Below, one piece after another: positions 10,899 through 22,135 of a stretch of 64,000 bases of DNA. The stretch is from Scilla litardierei (Eukaryota; Streptophyta; Magnoliopsida; Asparagales; Asparagaceae). How positions within the stretch are numbered: position 1 is the stretch's first letter; every line of letters starts with the position of its first letter. The stretch lies in assembly GCA_030789695.1 (NCBI GenBank), contig CM061141.1, positions 273,265,655 through 273,329,654 on the forward strand, given 5' to 3'. The position numbers were made by a program, and so were the translations under genes. The notes below the pieces were generated by a model. The model was not told where the DNA came from, searched no databases, and saw nothing but the letters and a program-made list of their open reading frames with translations.

Positions 10899-11229
10899 TG
10901 TTAGATAATCTTGTTGTGTTTGGTTCGTTAGCTCAAAATAATCGCATGATGCCATGAAGGTTGTGTGGGCCGTGCAAATAGGAGCGTGGGGCGAACGTGT
11001 CTCGCGGATGACCGAGTCGGGGGGGTTTGTTTCTCACGATGAGAACGTTGCGCATGGTGCGGCACGTTCGGTTTTTTTCTATTGTGTTTTCGCATTAAAT
11101 AGCAATGAGAAAGAAATCAAAAGCAGCAAGTTGAAGCAGCCAATCAAAATAGCCGCAAGTTTCTTTTTTTTGAGAGTGTTGTGCTTTCTTTTGTTCATTG
11201 CTGTCGTGAGTTGAGTGGCAGGGCTATCA
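10899..11229 (+). repeat. 5' LTR of element B
   Basis: 331 bp, TGTTAGATAATC to gctatca, followed two bases later by a tRNA-Met primer-binding site. Pairs with 50214-50548. Confidence 0.95.
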
Positions 11230-11231
11230 AG

Positions 11232-11244
11232 TGGTATCAGAGCC
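11232..11244 (+). promoter_or_regulatory. Primer-binding site of element B (initiator tRNA-Met)
   Basis: tggtatcagagcc is complementary to the 3' end of plant initiator tRNA-Met, the usual minus-strand primer of copia elements. Confidence 0.9.
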
Positions 11245-11270
11245 CGGTTCGAGTTCTTCGGGACCTCTCG

Positions 11271-12419
11271 ATGGAGCGGATCCCCACCAATCAAGCGGCA
11301 AGCGGCCATGGGCGCAAGCTTGCGCTACCGCAGATGATGAAGGAGCCGTGCGGGACAACGGCGTACCCCATCCTGACACGATCAAACTACAGTGATTGGG
11401 TCCTCTTAATGAGGGTCATCTTGCAGGCGAGAGGCCTGTGGCAGGTAGTCGAGGGCGCAGAGGCCGTCACCGACGACGCCGGCTACCGCAATGACCACAA
11501 GGCGATGGAGGCCATCCTCCGCGCCGTGCCGTCGGAGATGATCGCAACTCTGGCGGTAAAGCCCACGACAAAGGAGGCGTGGGAGACAATCAAGACCCTG
11601 CGCATATGGTCTGAATGTGTGCACGACGCCAAAGCTCAGACGCTCAGGACCGAGTTCAAGGAGCTGAAACATAAACCCGGTGAGTCGATCGATGAGTTGT
11701 CTTTGCGTCTAACCGGCACTGTTAGCAAGCTCTTTGACCTCGGTGACGAGATCAAGGAGAAGCAAGTCATGCAGAAGTTCCTACGCGTTATTCCCAAGCG
11801 GTACTCACAGCTGGTCATGTCCGTGGAGAGCCTACTTGACCTGAACACGCTCTCGATGGAGGACCTGACCGGTCGTTTCAAAGCGGCCGAGGAACGGTTC
11901 GAGCGGGAGTCGACAGAGGATGGCAGTGGCAAGCTCCTGCTGTCGGAGGAGGAGTGGCTCGCGTGCATGCGACGGCGCGAACAGGACGGCTCCTCCAGCC
12001 GTGGTGGTAGCGGCTTCATCCCAAACAAGCGTCGTGGCAAGGCATAGGATGCGCATGGCAAGGAGGTAGCGCGCGACGGCGGCGGCAGGGCTTTCGGTGC
12101 CGGCCGCGACGTCAAGAAGGACAAGTGCATGTACTGTGATAAACTGGGGCACTGGGCACGTGATTGCAGGAAGAAGAAACGCGACGAGGCCGCCAACCTC
12201 GCGCAGGTGGAGGATGAGGAGCCCGCACTCCTCATGGCTGAAGTTGCGTCGCTTACCGCGACGCATGCCGAGTCAGAACGCAGCGGCGGCGACGGCTCTG
12301 TCTTTCTCAACGAAGAACGCACCGAGGTCCTGCTCGGTAAGGAGGATGACGTGAAGGACGCCGTGGTACCTAGACACTGGGGCGTCAAATCACATGACGG
12401 GCGACCGCGTCGTGTTCAC
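11271..12419 (+). pseudogene. Copia Gag, element B
   Basis: The nucleocapsid gene starts at ATG 11271 (MERIPTNQAA). It shows the copia Gag core (LTRSNYSDW, then W-rich helices with AKAQTLRTEF and LLDLNTLSMEDL, residues about 35-220) and a CCHC zinc knuckle CMYCDKLGHWARDC at about 12129-12170, which packages element RNA. One tag stop at 12045-12047 interrupts an otherwise single frame. Near 12361-12366 one extra g shifts the downstream protease motif (WYLDTGASNHMTG) out of frame. The same extra base is present in the duplicated copy at 16921-17224, so it predates that rearrangement or is general to this lineage. Confidence 0.9.
12415..12419 (+). repeat. Left target-site duplication of element D (ttcac)
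   Basis: ttcac before LTR D1. The same five bases flank LTR D2 on both sides (17220-17224 and 18700-18704). Confidence 0.9.
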
Positions 12420-13913
12420 TGATTGACTCGGAATACGCACACGGGGCACGCCTTCCACTCCCAAGCGTAGGAGTGTCAATGCAATAAAAATAACCGGTGA
12501 GTACCGGGTCGGATCACAGGGACAAGTCGTTCTATATTCACAAAATCTGATTGATAAAGAAAAATAAAGCGTGATTCAACTACCTAAACTAACGGTGGAT
12601 GAGTGTGTGAAAAAAGTAGCGTGAAATCAACTACCTCGACTAACGATGGAAAAGTGTATGAAAAGCGAGGAATCTACAATTCTATCCTAAGTGGCTAGGG
12701 TTAGAGGACCAAATGAGGATTTAGGGTAGCAAGGCGAGAGAGCATGGGTTGTGGGTTCACTAGGATTGGTGTTAATTAAGCTCTAATTACCCGCATATAA
12801 CTCAATTGATTATCCGGCTAAGGACACTCAATCGGAGAATTTAGCATTCAAAAACACAATAATTAGCAATAGGGATGGATGTATTATCATGGCACTAATC
12901 AAATTAGGATCATGGTATTTTCTCAAATCGTGCCCTCTCGGGACTTAGCCAATCAAATTGTGCCTAATGAAACATCCAACATTAACAAAGAAATTGGGCA
13001 AGAGGAAATTAGGGCTACAATTAACAACCAACCCAATGAATCACAATCCAAGCCAATCAATACTACTCAATCATACTAACCAAAATGATATTCATAAACA
13101 AATTTATCAAGGTTCAATACAAAGAGAGATATCAAAAATTACACAAGAAAAGAGGGAAGAGATCACCAATCTCTCAAGAAATGAGGCTCCCCTCTCACTT
13201 GGGCACCTCCTCCAAGCTTCCCAAGCTCCAATGGCCTCCTCCCCTAGCCCTAATCCAAATGGGGAAGAAGAACCCCCAAAGAAACCCTAAAAACCTGGTT
13301 CTAGCCGAAGAGCTCTCCAAAAACGAATCAACCCCGTCCAATTTACGCACTCCCCTCTTTAATTCACATTGCGGGTCGGGTCCGCTGCCGCCCGACCCGC
13401 GCCCGCTTCTTAATTAATCGCGCGTGCTGGGAGCCGGGAAAAAAACAAGCGGTGCTTCGGAGCCCGCTTTGCTGTGCGTTTTAAATTAATTTTTATTTAT
13501 TTTTTAACAAACGCGCGGCCCCCTCCTGAGAGTGGGCCGCGATATTGGGCCGGCCAGTGGGCCGGCCAGTGGGCTGGCCCAAAAGGCTTTATTATTATTT
13601 TTTTGTTTTTTTATTATTCTAAAATCCCAGAAATTCCTCTAATGCTCTTCTTGCTCCAAATAAATCCCGGAAAATAGCTAGAAATTCCCAAAAATTCTAG
13701 AAAAATTCCAGAAAATTCAGAAAAATTCCAGGAGTACCTGAAAAATACGAGAAGAAAAAATTAGTTCATAAAAACCACATTTTATGTATAAACTAGAGAT
13801 AGGCTTTAATAATTCACAATATCCCAAATACGCATGTATTAAGCCAAAATTAACAGAATATACACATAAAATGTCCAAAAATGGGGGGGATATACAATTT
13901 ATATCCCAAATCA
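12420..13913 (-). repeat. LTR D1 (3' LTR in the element's orientation)
   Basis: 1,494 bp. It aligns with 17225-18699 over its whole length and carries an extra tandem gggccggccagt (about 13548-13574) that D2 lacks. GC-rich inverted words (gcgggtcgggtccg, gggccggccc) lie at about 13370-13580. Confidence 0.9.
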
Positions 13914-15100
13914 CACCCCCCAACTAGCTTTTTGCTAGTCCCTAGCAAAATTTGCGATAAATTCGGATTAAATGGGAAAACATGCACCAAACTCAAGATA
14001 TCAACATGGCATACACAAAATAGTATTTCCACTTGATTCCAAAGCCAATATACCCAATGTATGAAAGTAAACAACAAATGACACACTCTTCAATCCAATT
14101 CAAAGAAAAGTGAAGTAATAAGCACCGTATCACATTCATTAGGATATATCACGATGTCAAAATTTCAAATTTTCATGAAAATGGCCAAAACCAAAAGAAA
14201 TTCCTTCTAAGTGGTGGGAGATGAGATTGCATCATTCATGAAGCTTATTCTTTCATTTATCATTCATTTTTCTTTTCTTTCTTTTATTTTATTTTTTTTT
14301 GTTTTTGATGTTTATGTTTTGCATTCATGCGATAACGCCATAAATGCAAACACCGGCACATTTGCATACACGCGATGACGCTATATATGCAAATGGATAG
14401 AATGATCCCCTAAATCTCATTTTTGACGTCTTCCCCAATGTTTCGTGGGGCACCGGCTACTCAATTCGATTAGAAAGAAACATTCACTTATACTAACTCT
14501 CTTTTTCATTCCAACATGAATTAGCAACTTCTCCACCCACCTCTAAGAAGGAAACAAAACATACAACATATGGCCACATCCAATCCAATTAAAAAATACA
14601 CCATTCATCCCAACATATGCAATTACTTACACCAAACTTTTCCCAAATTATTTCAAAGAGATATCACGACGTATAAAATAGCTTCATACATGGCATATTA
14701 GCATTTGACTCCAAAATGGAAAAGAAATGAAAACGTGCCAATCAAACATCGAGAAGTTGATACCAAAGTGATAATCCGAAAAAATTGCATGGCATGAAAG
14801 CAAGTAGGGACTACATAAAGCAAATGGCGTAGGGACGAGGAGAGACAAAATATGATATGCAATGACGTTCATTGGATAATGGAAACATGGAGGGATCTCA
14901 AAAAAAATTTAACACCAAAATCCTAACAATTCTAAAGATTCTAACACTCTCACCCTAACTTAAAATAAGCATTGTCCTCAATGTTGGGAGAGTACTAGAT
15001 CTTGGCAAAAGATCCTAGAAAAGAGGAAAAAAATACAAAAGCAAACATGCAAAAGCAAACTAACTAATTTTTTATTTATTTACACTACTTAAAGGAAAGA
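13914..15100 (-). other. Non-coding 3' interior of element D
   Basis: The minus-strand polypurine tract touches LTR D1 (plus strand caccccccaact). The rest is AT-rich with no sustained ORF. A cgcgatgacgctatatatgcaaa word occurs twice in degenerate form near 14330-14395. Confidence 0.55.
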
Positions 15101-16173
15101 ATACACCTTAGCAAATGGTGGATCCCGGATGTATAACAGCGGTGGTAACTGCTCGATCATATCCTTTTGTTCCTCCGCCAGCTGCTTTGGAGCTAGGCCG
15201 CCACCGGCCTCCTTGGATTCCGGCAATGCAACTTCAAGTATCTCCTTTGGGTAATACGTGTCATGTGGGAGATGAGATGCATCAATCCAAGTCATGTCCT
15301 CATGCCCTGCAAAAGCATTCCAAAACAGGTCGTCAAAACAAATAAAAGAATGTAAATGCAATGGACGACAATCTGAAGCAAATGTATATGGAAGTGAAAA
15401 TTTGGCTTCAGAAATGCAAGGCATGAGATGGTAGGAACTTCCCTGAAAATTTCGCTAGGTGTGGCATGATACGCTACCTCAGGAGGAGGTGGAAGTGGCT
15501 GCAGAGGGAAAACTGGAGTAGGAGGAAGCCCGGGCTCAATATATACCATCTCGCAATCCCCGTCGCTATCCTCGTCCTCAACATCAATATCAACTTCAAC
15601 AATCTCTGCAGCACTCCCCACAGCTAGTAACTGCTCCTGACAAACCTCCTCGATGACTGGCAAGTGTGCATCCTGAGGCGAGGGAAGTGACATCAGTGAC
15701 GGGACTGGAGGTAGACTCGTCTCGGGCAAATCCAAGCACGCATCATCCTCGCCATCCCAAAAATAGTCCATCTCCGTCGTCCTCCCCAAGTACTCAACGG
15801 CCTCGACCTGTGAAGCTAACTCTGAAGTGGATTATGGCTCAGGCTCCATGGTGTCCTCAATCTGCTCTGGGCCATCATGCACATCTGCTTCATCCTCAAC
15901 CTCAAAGTGAAAATGCATCGTGTCACCGTCGTGGTCGACACGCACTCCATCATCCGTCTCCTCTGACTCATCAGAATATATATGCTCAATGTCCTCTACC
16001 TGGCTCTCATGCAACCCATCCTCTTGCGCTGCTCTGTATCCCATGGGGTCGTAAGAAAAAGAGCCCAAAGGTGGATCCTCAAGCTGACACTGGACCTGCT
16101 GCTCTGCATCCTGAAGTGGAAACTGGTACTGGCCATCATCCTCATATCCAAGTGACGGCTCTCCAGATGGCAC
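15101..16173 (-). pseudogene. Acidic C-terminal part of element D gag
   Basis: Two minus-strand open stretches (16173-15832 and 15789 to about 15420) continue the gag reading after the domain at 16254-16742, separated by a stop near 15832. They are rich in D, E and P (EDEDSDGDCEMVYIEPG, EEDDGQYQFPL-like stretches) and have no zinc knuckle or protease motif. I do not recognise a domain. Such acidic tails occur in gag-only gypsy elements; the role is unknown. Confidence 0.55.
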
Positions 16174-16253
16174 AGTCTGCTCCCACCCTGCAAGGTCCCT
16201 CAGGTAACACCAGTAATCCTTGGTCGAATAATCAAAGAACTCTCCACCGCAGC

Positions 16254-16742
16254 TTATCTACACCAAATCTCGCCCAGATGGCGATAACCCTGTGTAGAAG
16301 ATCTGCAGAAGATGATTCTCGTGAAAGCTTTGGTGTGGGCATGCAAGCACCAAATCAGTGAACCTTTGCCAAGTCTGATGGTATGCCTCTCCATTGGACT
16401 GGGTAAAGCTCGATATGTACTGCTCCATGGCTTGCTGCCCCTGTACCTGCTCCAAAAAGATAGGCAAAAACACTCGGAGAAATTCAGCCTGAAAGGACAA
16501 CCAAGTAAAATGTGAGTCGAGAGACAAAGAATCAAACCACAATCTAGCATCATCTTGTAAAGAAGAGGGAAAAAACCTGAAGTATATGCAATCATCGCTA
16601 ATTTCCCACCAAGACATGAATACATCCATTCTTTAAATTTTTTAATATGTAAATGAGGGTTCTCCCACTCCGAACCATGAAAGTATGGCGGGAGTGTGAT
16701 ATACTCCAAATCAATGTCCGAAAAATCTGAAGATGATGCCAT
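16254..16742 (-). pseudogene. Ty3/gypsy Gag domain, element D
   Basis: Start placed at ATG 16742 (MASSSDFSDIDLEYITLPP), reading leftward. The retrotransposon gag domain (PF03732 type) is clear: PPYFHGSEWENPHLHIKKF, then FRFFPSSLQDDARLWFDSL, WQRFTDLVLACPHQSF and LLQIFYTGL. A frameshift near 16620-16630 separates the first part from the rest. Two tandem stops follow the domain near 16255. The product would form the particle shell for RNA packaging; no enzyme domains follow. Confidence 0.85.
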
Positions 16743-16901
16743 TTTTGTTGTTAAAAAAAATTTCTCAAGAAAATGAGAATAAACAACCAAAAGACTCAAT
16801 AAGTGGAAAATAAATAAACGAAAAGACACACACTAAGAGATAGACGTATCACACTAAAGCTTTCAAAATCGATCAAAAAATGCTAATAATAGAAACCGTT
16901 G

Positions 16902-16919
16902 TCCCCGGCAATGACGCCA
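16902..16919 (-). promoter_or_regulatory. Primer-binding site of element D
   Basis: The minus strand reads tggcgtcattgccgggga, close to the tggcgccgttgccgggga site of element F (23906-23923), common in Athila/Tat-type gypsy elements. It should directly follow the 5' LTR, but a copia gag segment lies between. Confidence 0.8.
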
Positions 16920-17224
16920 AGAAGGACAAGTGCAGGTACTGTGATAAACTGGGGCACTGGGCGTGTGATTGCAGGAAGAAGAAACGCAACGAGTCTGCCA
17001 ACCTCACGCAGGTGGAGGATGAGGAGCCCGCACTCCTCATGGCTAAAGTTGCGTCGCTTACCGCGACGCATGCCGAGTCAGAATGCGGCGGCGGCGACGG
17101 CTCTGTCTTTCTCAACAAAGAACGCGTCGAGGTCCTGCTCGGCAAGGAGGATGACGTGAAGGACGCCGTGGTACCTAGACACTGGGGCGTCAAATCACAT
17201 GACGGGCGACTGCGCCGCGTTCAC
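16920..17224 (+). pseudogene. Duplicated B-family gag fragment (zinc knuckle to protease start)
   Basis: Colinear and without gaps with 12115-12419, including the CCHC knuckle (here CRYCDKLGHWACDC) and the start of the protease with the same one-base frameshift. By hand count about 17 of 304 bases differ, more than between B's own LTRs (about 11 of 331). It ends in the same ttcac target site directly before LTR D2. The left junction shares gacg(t/c)caagaagg with the primer-binding-site edge of D, suggesting a microhomology join. Confidence 0.85.
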
Positions 17225-18699
17225 TGATTGACTCGGAATACGCGCACGGGGCACGCCTTCCACTCCCAAGCGGAGGAGTGTCAATGCAATAAAAATAACC
17301 GGTGAGTACCGGGTCAGATCACAGGGACAAGTCGTTCTATATTCATAAAATCTGATTGATAAAGAAAAATAAAGCGTGATTCAACTACCTAAACTAACGG
17401 TGGATGAGTGTGTGAAAAAAGTAGCATGAAAACAACCACCTCGACTAACGGTGGAAAAGTGTATGAAAAAGCGAGGAATCTACAATTCTATCCTAAGTGG
17501 CTAGGGTTAGAGGACCAAATGAGGATTTAGGGTAGCAAGGCGAGAGAGCATGGGTTGTGGGTTCACTAGGATTGGTGTTAATTAAGCTCTAATTACCCGC
17601 ATATAACTCAATTAATTATCCGGCTCAGGATACTCAATCGGAGAATTTAGCATTCAAAAACACAATAATTAGCAATATGGATGGATGTATTATCATGGCA
17701 CTAATCAAATTAGGATCATGGTATTTTCTCAAATCGTGCCCTCTTGGGACTTAGCCAATCAAATTGTGCCTAATGAAACATCCAACATTAACAAAGAAAT
17801 TGGACAAGAGGAAATTAGGGCTACAATTAACAACCAACCTAATGAATCACAATCCAAGCCAATCAATACTACTCAATCATACTAACCAAAATGATATTCA
17901 TAAACAAATTTATCAAGGTTCAATACAAAGAGAGATATCAAAAATTACACAAGAAAAGAGGGAAGAGATCACCAATCTCTCAAGAAATAAGGCTCCCCTC
18001 TCACTTGGGCATCTCCTCCAAGCTTCCCAAGCTCCAATGGCCTCCTCCCCTAGCCCTAATCCAAATGGGGAAGAAGAACCCCCAAAGAAACCCTAAAAAC
18101 CTGGTTCTGGCCGAAGAGCTCTCCAAAAACGAATCAACCCCGTCCAATTATCGCACTCCCCTCTTTAATTCACATTGCGGGTCGGGTCCGCTGCCGTCGG
18201 ACCCGCGCCCGCATCTTAATTAATCGCCCGCGCTGGGAGCCGGAAAAAAACAAGCGGGGCTTCAGAGCCCGCTTTGTTGTGCGTTTTAAATTAATTTTTA
18301 ATTTTTTTTACTAAACAAACGTGCGGCCCGCTCCTGAGAGCGGGCCGCGATATTGGGCCGGCCCAAAAGGCTTTTATTATTATTTTTTTTGTTTTTTATT
18401 ATTCTAAAATCCCAGAAATTCCTCTAATGCTCTTCTTGCTCCAAATAAATCCAAGAAAATAGCTAGAAATTCCCAAAAATTCTGGAAAAATTCTAGAAAA
18501 TCCAGAAAAATCCCAGGAGTACCTGAAAAATACGAGAAGCAAAAATTAGTTCATAAAAATCACATTTTATGTATAAACTAGAGATAGGCTTTAATAATTC
18601 ACAATATCCCAAATACTCCCGTATTAAGCCAAAATTAACACAATATACATGTAAATGTCCAAAAATGGGGGGAAAATATACAATTTATATCTCGAATCA
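17225..18699 (-). repeat. LTR D2
   Basis: 1,475 bp, flanked on both sides by ttcac, so locally it looks like a solo LTR in a B-family element. Pairs with LTR D1. Confidence 0.9.
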
Positions 18700-18704
18700 T
18701 TCAC

Positions 18705-20310
18705 CGAGCTGGACGCAGGCGTGACTGGGTCGGTCTGGTTCGGCGATGGCTCAGTGGTGGAGATCAGGGGGCATGGCACTGTGCTTTTCACAGCGCATGG
18801 TGGCCGGCACCTCATGTTCACTAACGTCTACTACATACCCAAGCTCCGCAGCACCATCATCTCCCTTGGGTAGCTCGATGAGGTGGGCTGTGAGGTGCTC
18901 ATCAGAGGCGACGTCATGCGCGTGCGAGATCGACAACAACATTTCCTTGTCAAGGTAACGCGGACTAGCAACCGGCTGTATGTGATTTCTCTTAATGTTA
19001 CAAAACCGGTGTGCATGTCAGCTAGTACAGGGAACACTGCTTGGCTTTGGCATGGGCGTTTCAACCATCTGAACTTCGAGGCGCTGCACAAACTCGCACA
19101 CGATGGCATGGTGCGCGGACTTCCTTACATCGAACATGTGGACCAACTCTGTGACGCGTGTCTCGTCGGCAAGCAGAGGCGCGCACCCTTCCCGCAGATG
19201 GCGAATTATCGTGCCGAGGGTCGCATCGACCTCATACACAGTGATCTTTGCGGGCCCATCACGCCGGCAACACACGGAGGGAGGAAGTACTTCCTCCTCC
19301 TCGTCGACGACAAAACCCACTACATGTGGGCCGCCTTGCTGACAAACAAGGATGAGACGGCGGCCGCGATCAAAAAGTACCAAGCTGATGTCGAGGTGGA
19401 GACCGGGAGGAAGCTGCGCACACTGCGCACAGATCGAGGTGGTGAGTTCACCTCTGTGGAGTTCGGGGACTACTGTGCCGATCGCGACGTGCACCGGCAG
19501 CTGACGGCGCCGTACTCCCTGCAGCAGAACGGCGTCGTCGAGCGGCGGAACCAATCTGTCATGTCCATGGTGCGTTGTCTGTTGAAGGCAAGGAAGATGC
19601 CGGGCGCATTCTGGGGGGAGGCAGTCAGCACGGTGGTGTTCATCCTGAACTGCTTGTCGACCCAGAGTGTGCGTGGCATGACTCCGTACGAGGCTTGGCA
19701 CGGGAAGAAGTCGGCGGTGCACTTCTTCAGAACATTCGGCTGCATCACACATGTTAAGGTAACACGGCCTAACCTGAAGAAATTGGATGATCGCAGTATC
19801 CCCATGGTGTTGATCGGCTACGACATCAAGTCCAAGGCTTACCGAGTGTATGACCCGGTGAGCAAGCGCGTGTGTGTGACACGCGACGCCTTGTTCGATG
19901 AAGCGGCGTGTTGGGACTGGGTTGGCTCCGACGCGGGTTCGTCCTTGTTCACGGTGGAGTACACACCGTCCTTCGCGACAGCGTGCGAAGGAACCACCAT
20001 GTCGACACAAGGGGGAGCAGCAACACCACCTACGTCCGAGCCGGCCACGCCGCGTGCACGGACACCCGAGCCAGACACGCCCATGACATTGTGTGCTTCA
20101 CCGACCCATGCTTCGAACGTCATGGAGTTTATGTCTCCACCGCCCGATGCAACACCTGCGACAGTGATCGGCAACCACGAGGCGCCACGATGCTACCACA
20201 CCGTCAACAACGTGTATGCCACGACCGGCGAGCACGTGATGGACCCAGAGGAGCTCCTGCTCGTGACCGGTGACAAGCTGGTGACGTTCAGGAGGCTGAG
20301 CCACATGCAT
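18705..20310 (+). pseudogene. Copia Pol: protease end and integrase, element B
   Basis: Continues the protease that starts at 12364 (resuming FTELDAGVTG after D). One tag stop interrupts it at 18871-18873. Integrase follows: an HHCC zinc-binding region (WHGRFNHLNFEAL ... LCDACLVGKQ, about 19050-19180), catalytic DDE residues in IDLIHSDLCGP, LRTDRGGEF and NGVVERRNQ (about 19230-19560), and the copia signature VLIGYDIKSKAYRVYDP (about 19808-19858). This enzyme joins element cDNA to the genome. A frameshift at about 20255-20305 separates it from reverse transcriptase. Confidence 0.92.
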
Positions 20311-20763
20311 GCTGGCAGAAGGCGATGCTCGACGAGCTGGGCTCGATCGTCAAAAACCACACTTGGACGCTAACGGAGTTGCCTGCAGGGAAAAAGCCGA
20401 TTGGGCTGAAGTGGGTTTTCAAGTTGAAGAAGAACAGCGCCAGCGAAGTGATCAAGCACAAGGCCAGGTTCGTGGCGAAGGGCTATGTCCAGTGCGTGGG
20501 GATCTACTTCGATGAAGTCTTCGGTCCCGTGGCTCGACTGGACTCCGTCAGAGTGCTGTTGGCGGTCGCGGCACACGCCGGCTGGGAAGTACACCATCTC
20601 GACGTCAAGTCTGCATTCCTGAACGGCGATCTGGAGGAAGAAGTGTATGTAGCGCAGTCGCCCGGATTTGTTCGAGACGGGCACGAGCACAAAGTATTGC
20701 AGCTGCACAAGGCTTTATACGGACTGCGTTAAGCTCCTCGTGCGTGGAATGCCAAGTTGGATA
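20300..20763 (+). pseudogene. Copia reverse transcriptase, N-terminal part, element B
   Basis: Contains GLKWVFKLKKNS, KARFVAKGYVQ, FDEVFGPVARLDSVRVLLA, LDVKSAFLNGDLEEEVYV and LHKALYGLR. The metal-binding V-D-V-K equivalent is LDVK; the second catalytic motif YVDD is absent because the sequence stops at 20763, where the truncated LTR of E begins. A taa stop follows ALYGLR at 20730-20732. The C-terminal part resumes at 49395; about 90-100 residues are missing between. Confidence 0.92.
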
Positions 20764-20794
20764 TCACGGCTTTTTGTGCATGTTAGTTGGTTCA

Positions 20795-21310
20795 AGAAGA
20801 AGAACCAACCGACTAGATGGCAATCTAGTCGGTCGACAATGCTTCTTGAACCGACTAGAATGCCTTGACTAATTTCAGCTCATTCACTGTTTACAGTTAG
20901 TCGGTCCAAGAAGGTTCACCGACCGACTAGTTGTGAAACTAGTCTGTTAGGAATCCTTCTTAGACTGACTAGTTCTGTGTACAGTTTTTCAGCCTGAGCT
21001 ACTGTTTATCATTAGTCGGTCTAAGAACGTTTGTCGACCGACTAGTTGAGAAACTAGTCGGTTGGAATTTGTTCTCAGACTGACTAGTTCAACTTGATTT
21101 CAGACTATGCTATTTTGACTCTTAGTCGGTCAAAGAACACTCACCGACCGACTAGTTGTGAAACTAGTCGGTTGGCAAGTCTTCTTGGACCGACTAGTTC
21201 GATATTTTCTGAACTTCACCTTTTGGCTGTGAAGCTGTTAGTCGGTCCATGTTGATTGACCGACCGACTAGTTGATGAACTAGTCGATCATTCATCCTTC
21301 TTTGACCGAC
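20795..21310 (+). repeat. Palindromic array in the 5' LTR of element E
   Basis: Four to five units of tagtcggtc ... gaccgactagtt-gtga-aactagtcggtt ... gaccgactag, separated by actgttta boxes. It ends about 70 bp before TATA (21380-21387). Confidence 0.88.
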
Positions 21311-21379
21311 TAGTCTGCTTTAGAATAGAGCCGTTGGAGCATTAAATGCCACGAATTTTGCTCTCTCTTTCCTCTATCC

Positions 21380-21387
21380 TATATATA
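21380..21387 (+). promoter_or_regulatory. TATA box, 5' LTR of element E
   Basis: tatatata downstream of the array; the same motif occurs at 48661-48668 in the 3' LTR. Confidence 0.65.
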
Positions 21388-22110
21388 CTCGGAGTGTTGC
21401 TTTCATAGTATTCAAGGCTGATATTAATTGATCTTTAGAGAATCAAAGAGAAGCAGTTAATCCTCATTCAAAGCTCTTTCATTTCTCACTTGAATCTCTC
21501 CCTCACTCTTATTTCAAAAGAGAGATTCATTGATTGTGAGCCTTCTAAGACAAGAGCTTGATTCTAGGTCACCAACATCCTCCTAGGCTTCCATTGCTGG
21601 TCAACTACTTGGAGCTAGGGTTTGGTGCCATTCATATTCCCCAAAATCCTCTTTGCCCTAAATCGTAAGTTTTACTCAAGGCATAGGTTTTTGTGGTAAG
21701 CATTTCATATTTCATTATATTTGAATTGCAAGTGATTTACTCTCGGTTGTGAGAGTTTGTGTGTGATCCCGGTTTGTGGGAGTCACATTTTCATTTGTGT
21801 ATGATTTGATCGTGTAGAGGTTTTTTACAAGTATTTCATAGTGCAAATTTGAGTTAGAGGATTCTAACTCAAGTAGCCGGAGGGGATCTGGGTGTTTGGG
21901 ACGTAGGATCACCGGGAACAAGTCGGGGAGACTTGGGTGGATCCGAACCCGTTATATCGTCTGTTTGCGATTGCATTTCTTTGTTGTCAATATTTACATT
22001 TCCGCATTGTTGGTTGAGTTTGCAAGATAATTAGGAATTATCTTCTTAATTATTTTAAAGTACTATTCACCCCCTAGTACTTGTGTAGTAGCTTCGTAAG
22101 GCATTACATT

Positions 22111-22123
22111 TGGTATCAAAGCC
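22111..22123 (+). promoter_or_regulatory. Primer-binding site of element E
   Basis: tggtatcaaagcc, two bases after the LTR end; one mismatch from the tggtatcagagcc consensus for initiator tRNA-Met. Confidence 0.85.
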
Positions 22124-22135
22124 AAGTACCTAGCT

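Larger units (their letters stand above)
12420..18699 (-). mobile_element. Element D: gag-only Ty3/gypsy, rearranged
   Basis: Two direct copies of an LTR of about 1.48 kb (TGATTGACTCGG...aatca on the plus strand) flank a 3.0-kb interior. The interior holds a minus-strand gag but no reverse transcriptase or integrase, so it is a non-autonomous 'TR-GAG' type element. The polypurine tract (minus strand ttggggggtg) adjoins LTR D1 and the primer-binding site (minus strand tggcgtcattgccgggga) lies at 16902-16919, so transcription runs right to left. A 305-bp piece of B-family gag (16920-17224) separates the primer-binding site from LTR D2, where the LTR should follow directly. Confidence 0.85.
20764..22108 (+). 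repeat. 5' LTR of element E, first 380 bp missing
   Basis: Aligns with 48047-49394. The missing start and about 285 bp of B reverse transcriptase must have been lost together, since no TSD is left. Array at about 20795-21310, TATA at 21380. It differs from the 3' LTR at scattered sites, often as C/T within the dyads (gaccgactag versus gactgactag). Confidence 0.92.

Noticed and set aside
12879..13417. Open frames shared by both D LTRs (12958-13290 and 17764-18096)
   Set aside because: Their conservation is explained by LTR duplication; several frames are open at once, the composition is simple, and they lie on the strand opposite to the element.
19018..20010. 330-codon minus-strand frame
   Set aside because: Shadow of the GC-rich integrase gene of element B on the plus strand.
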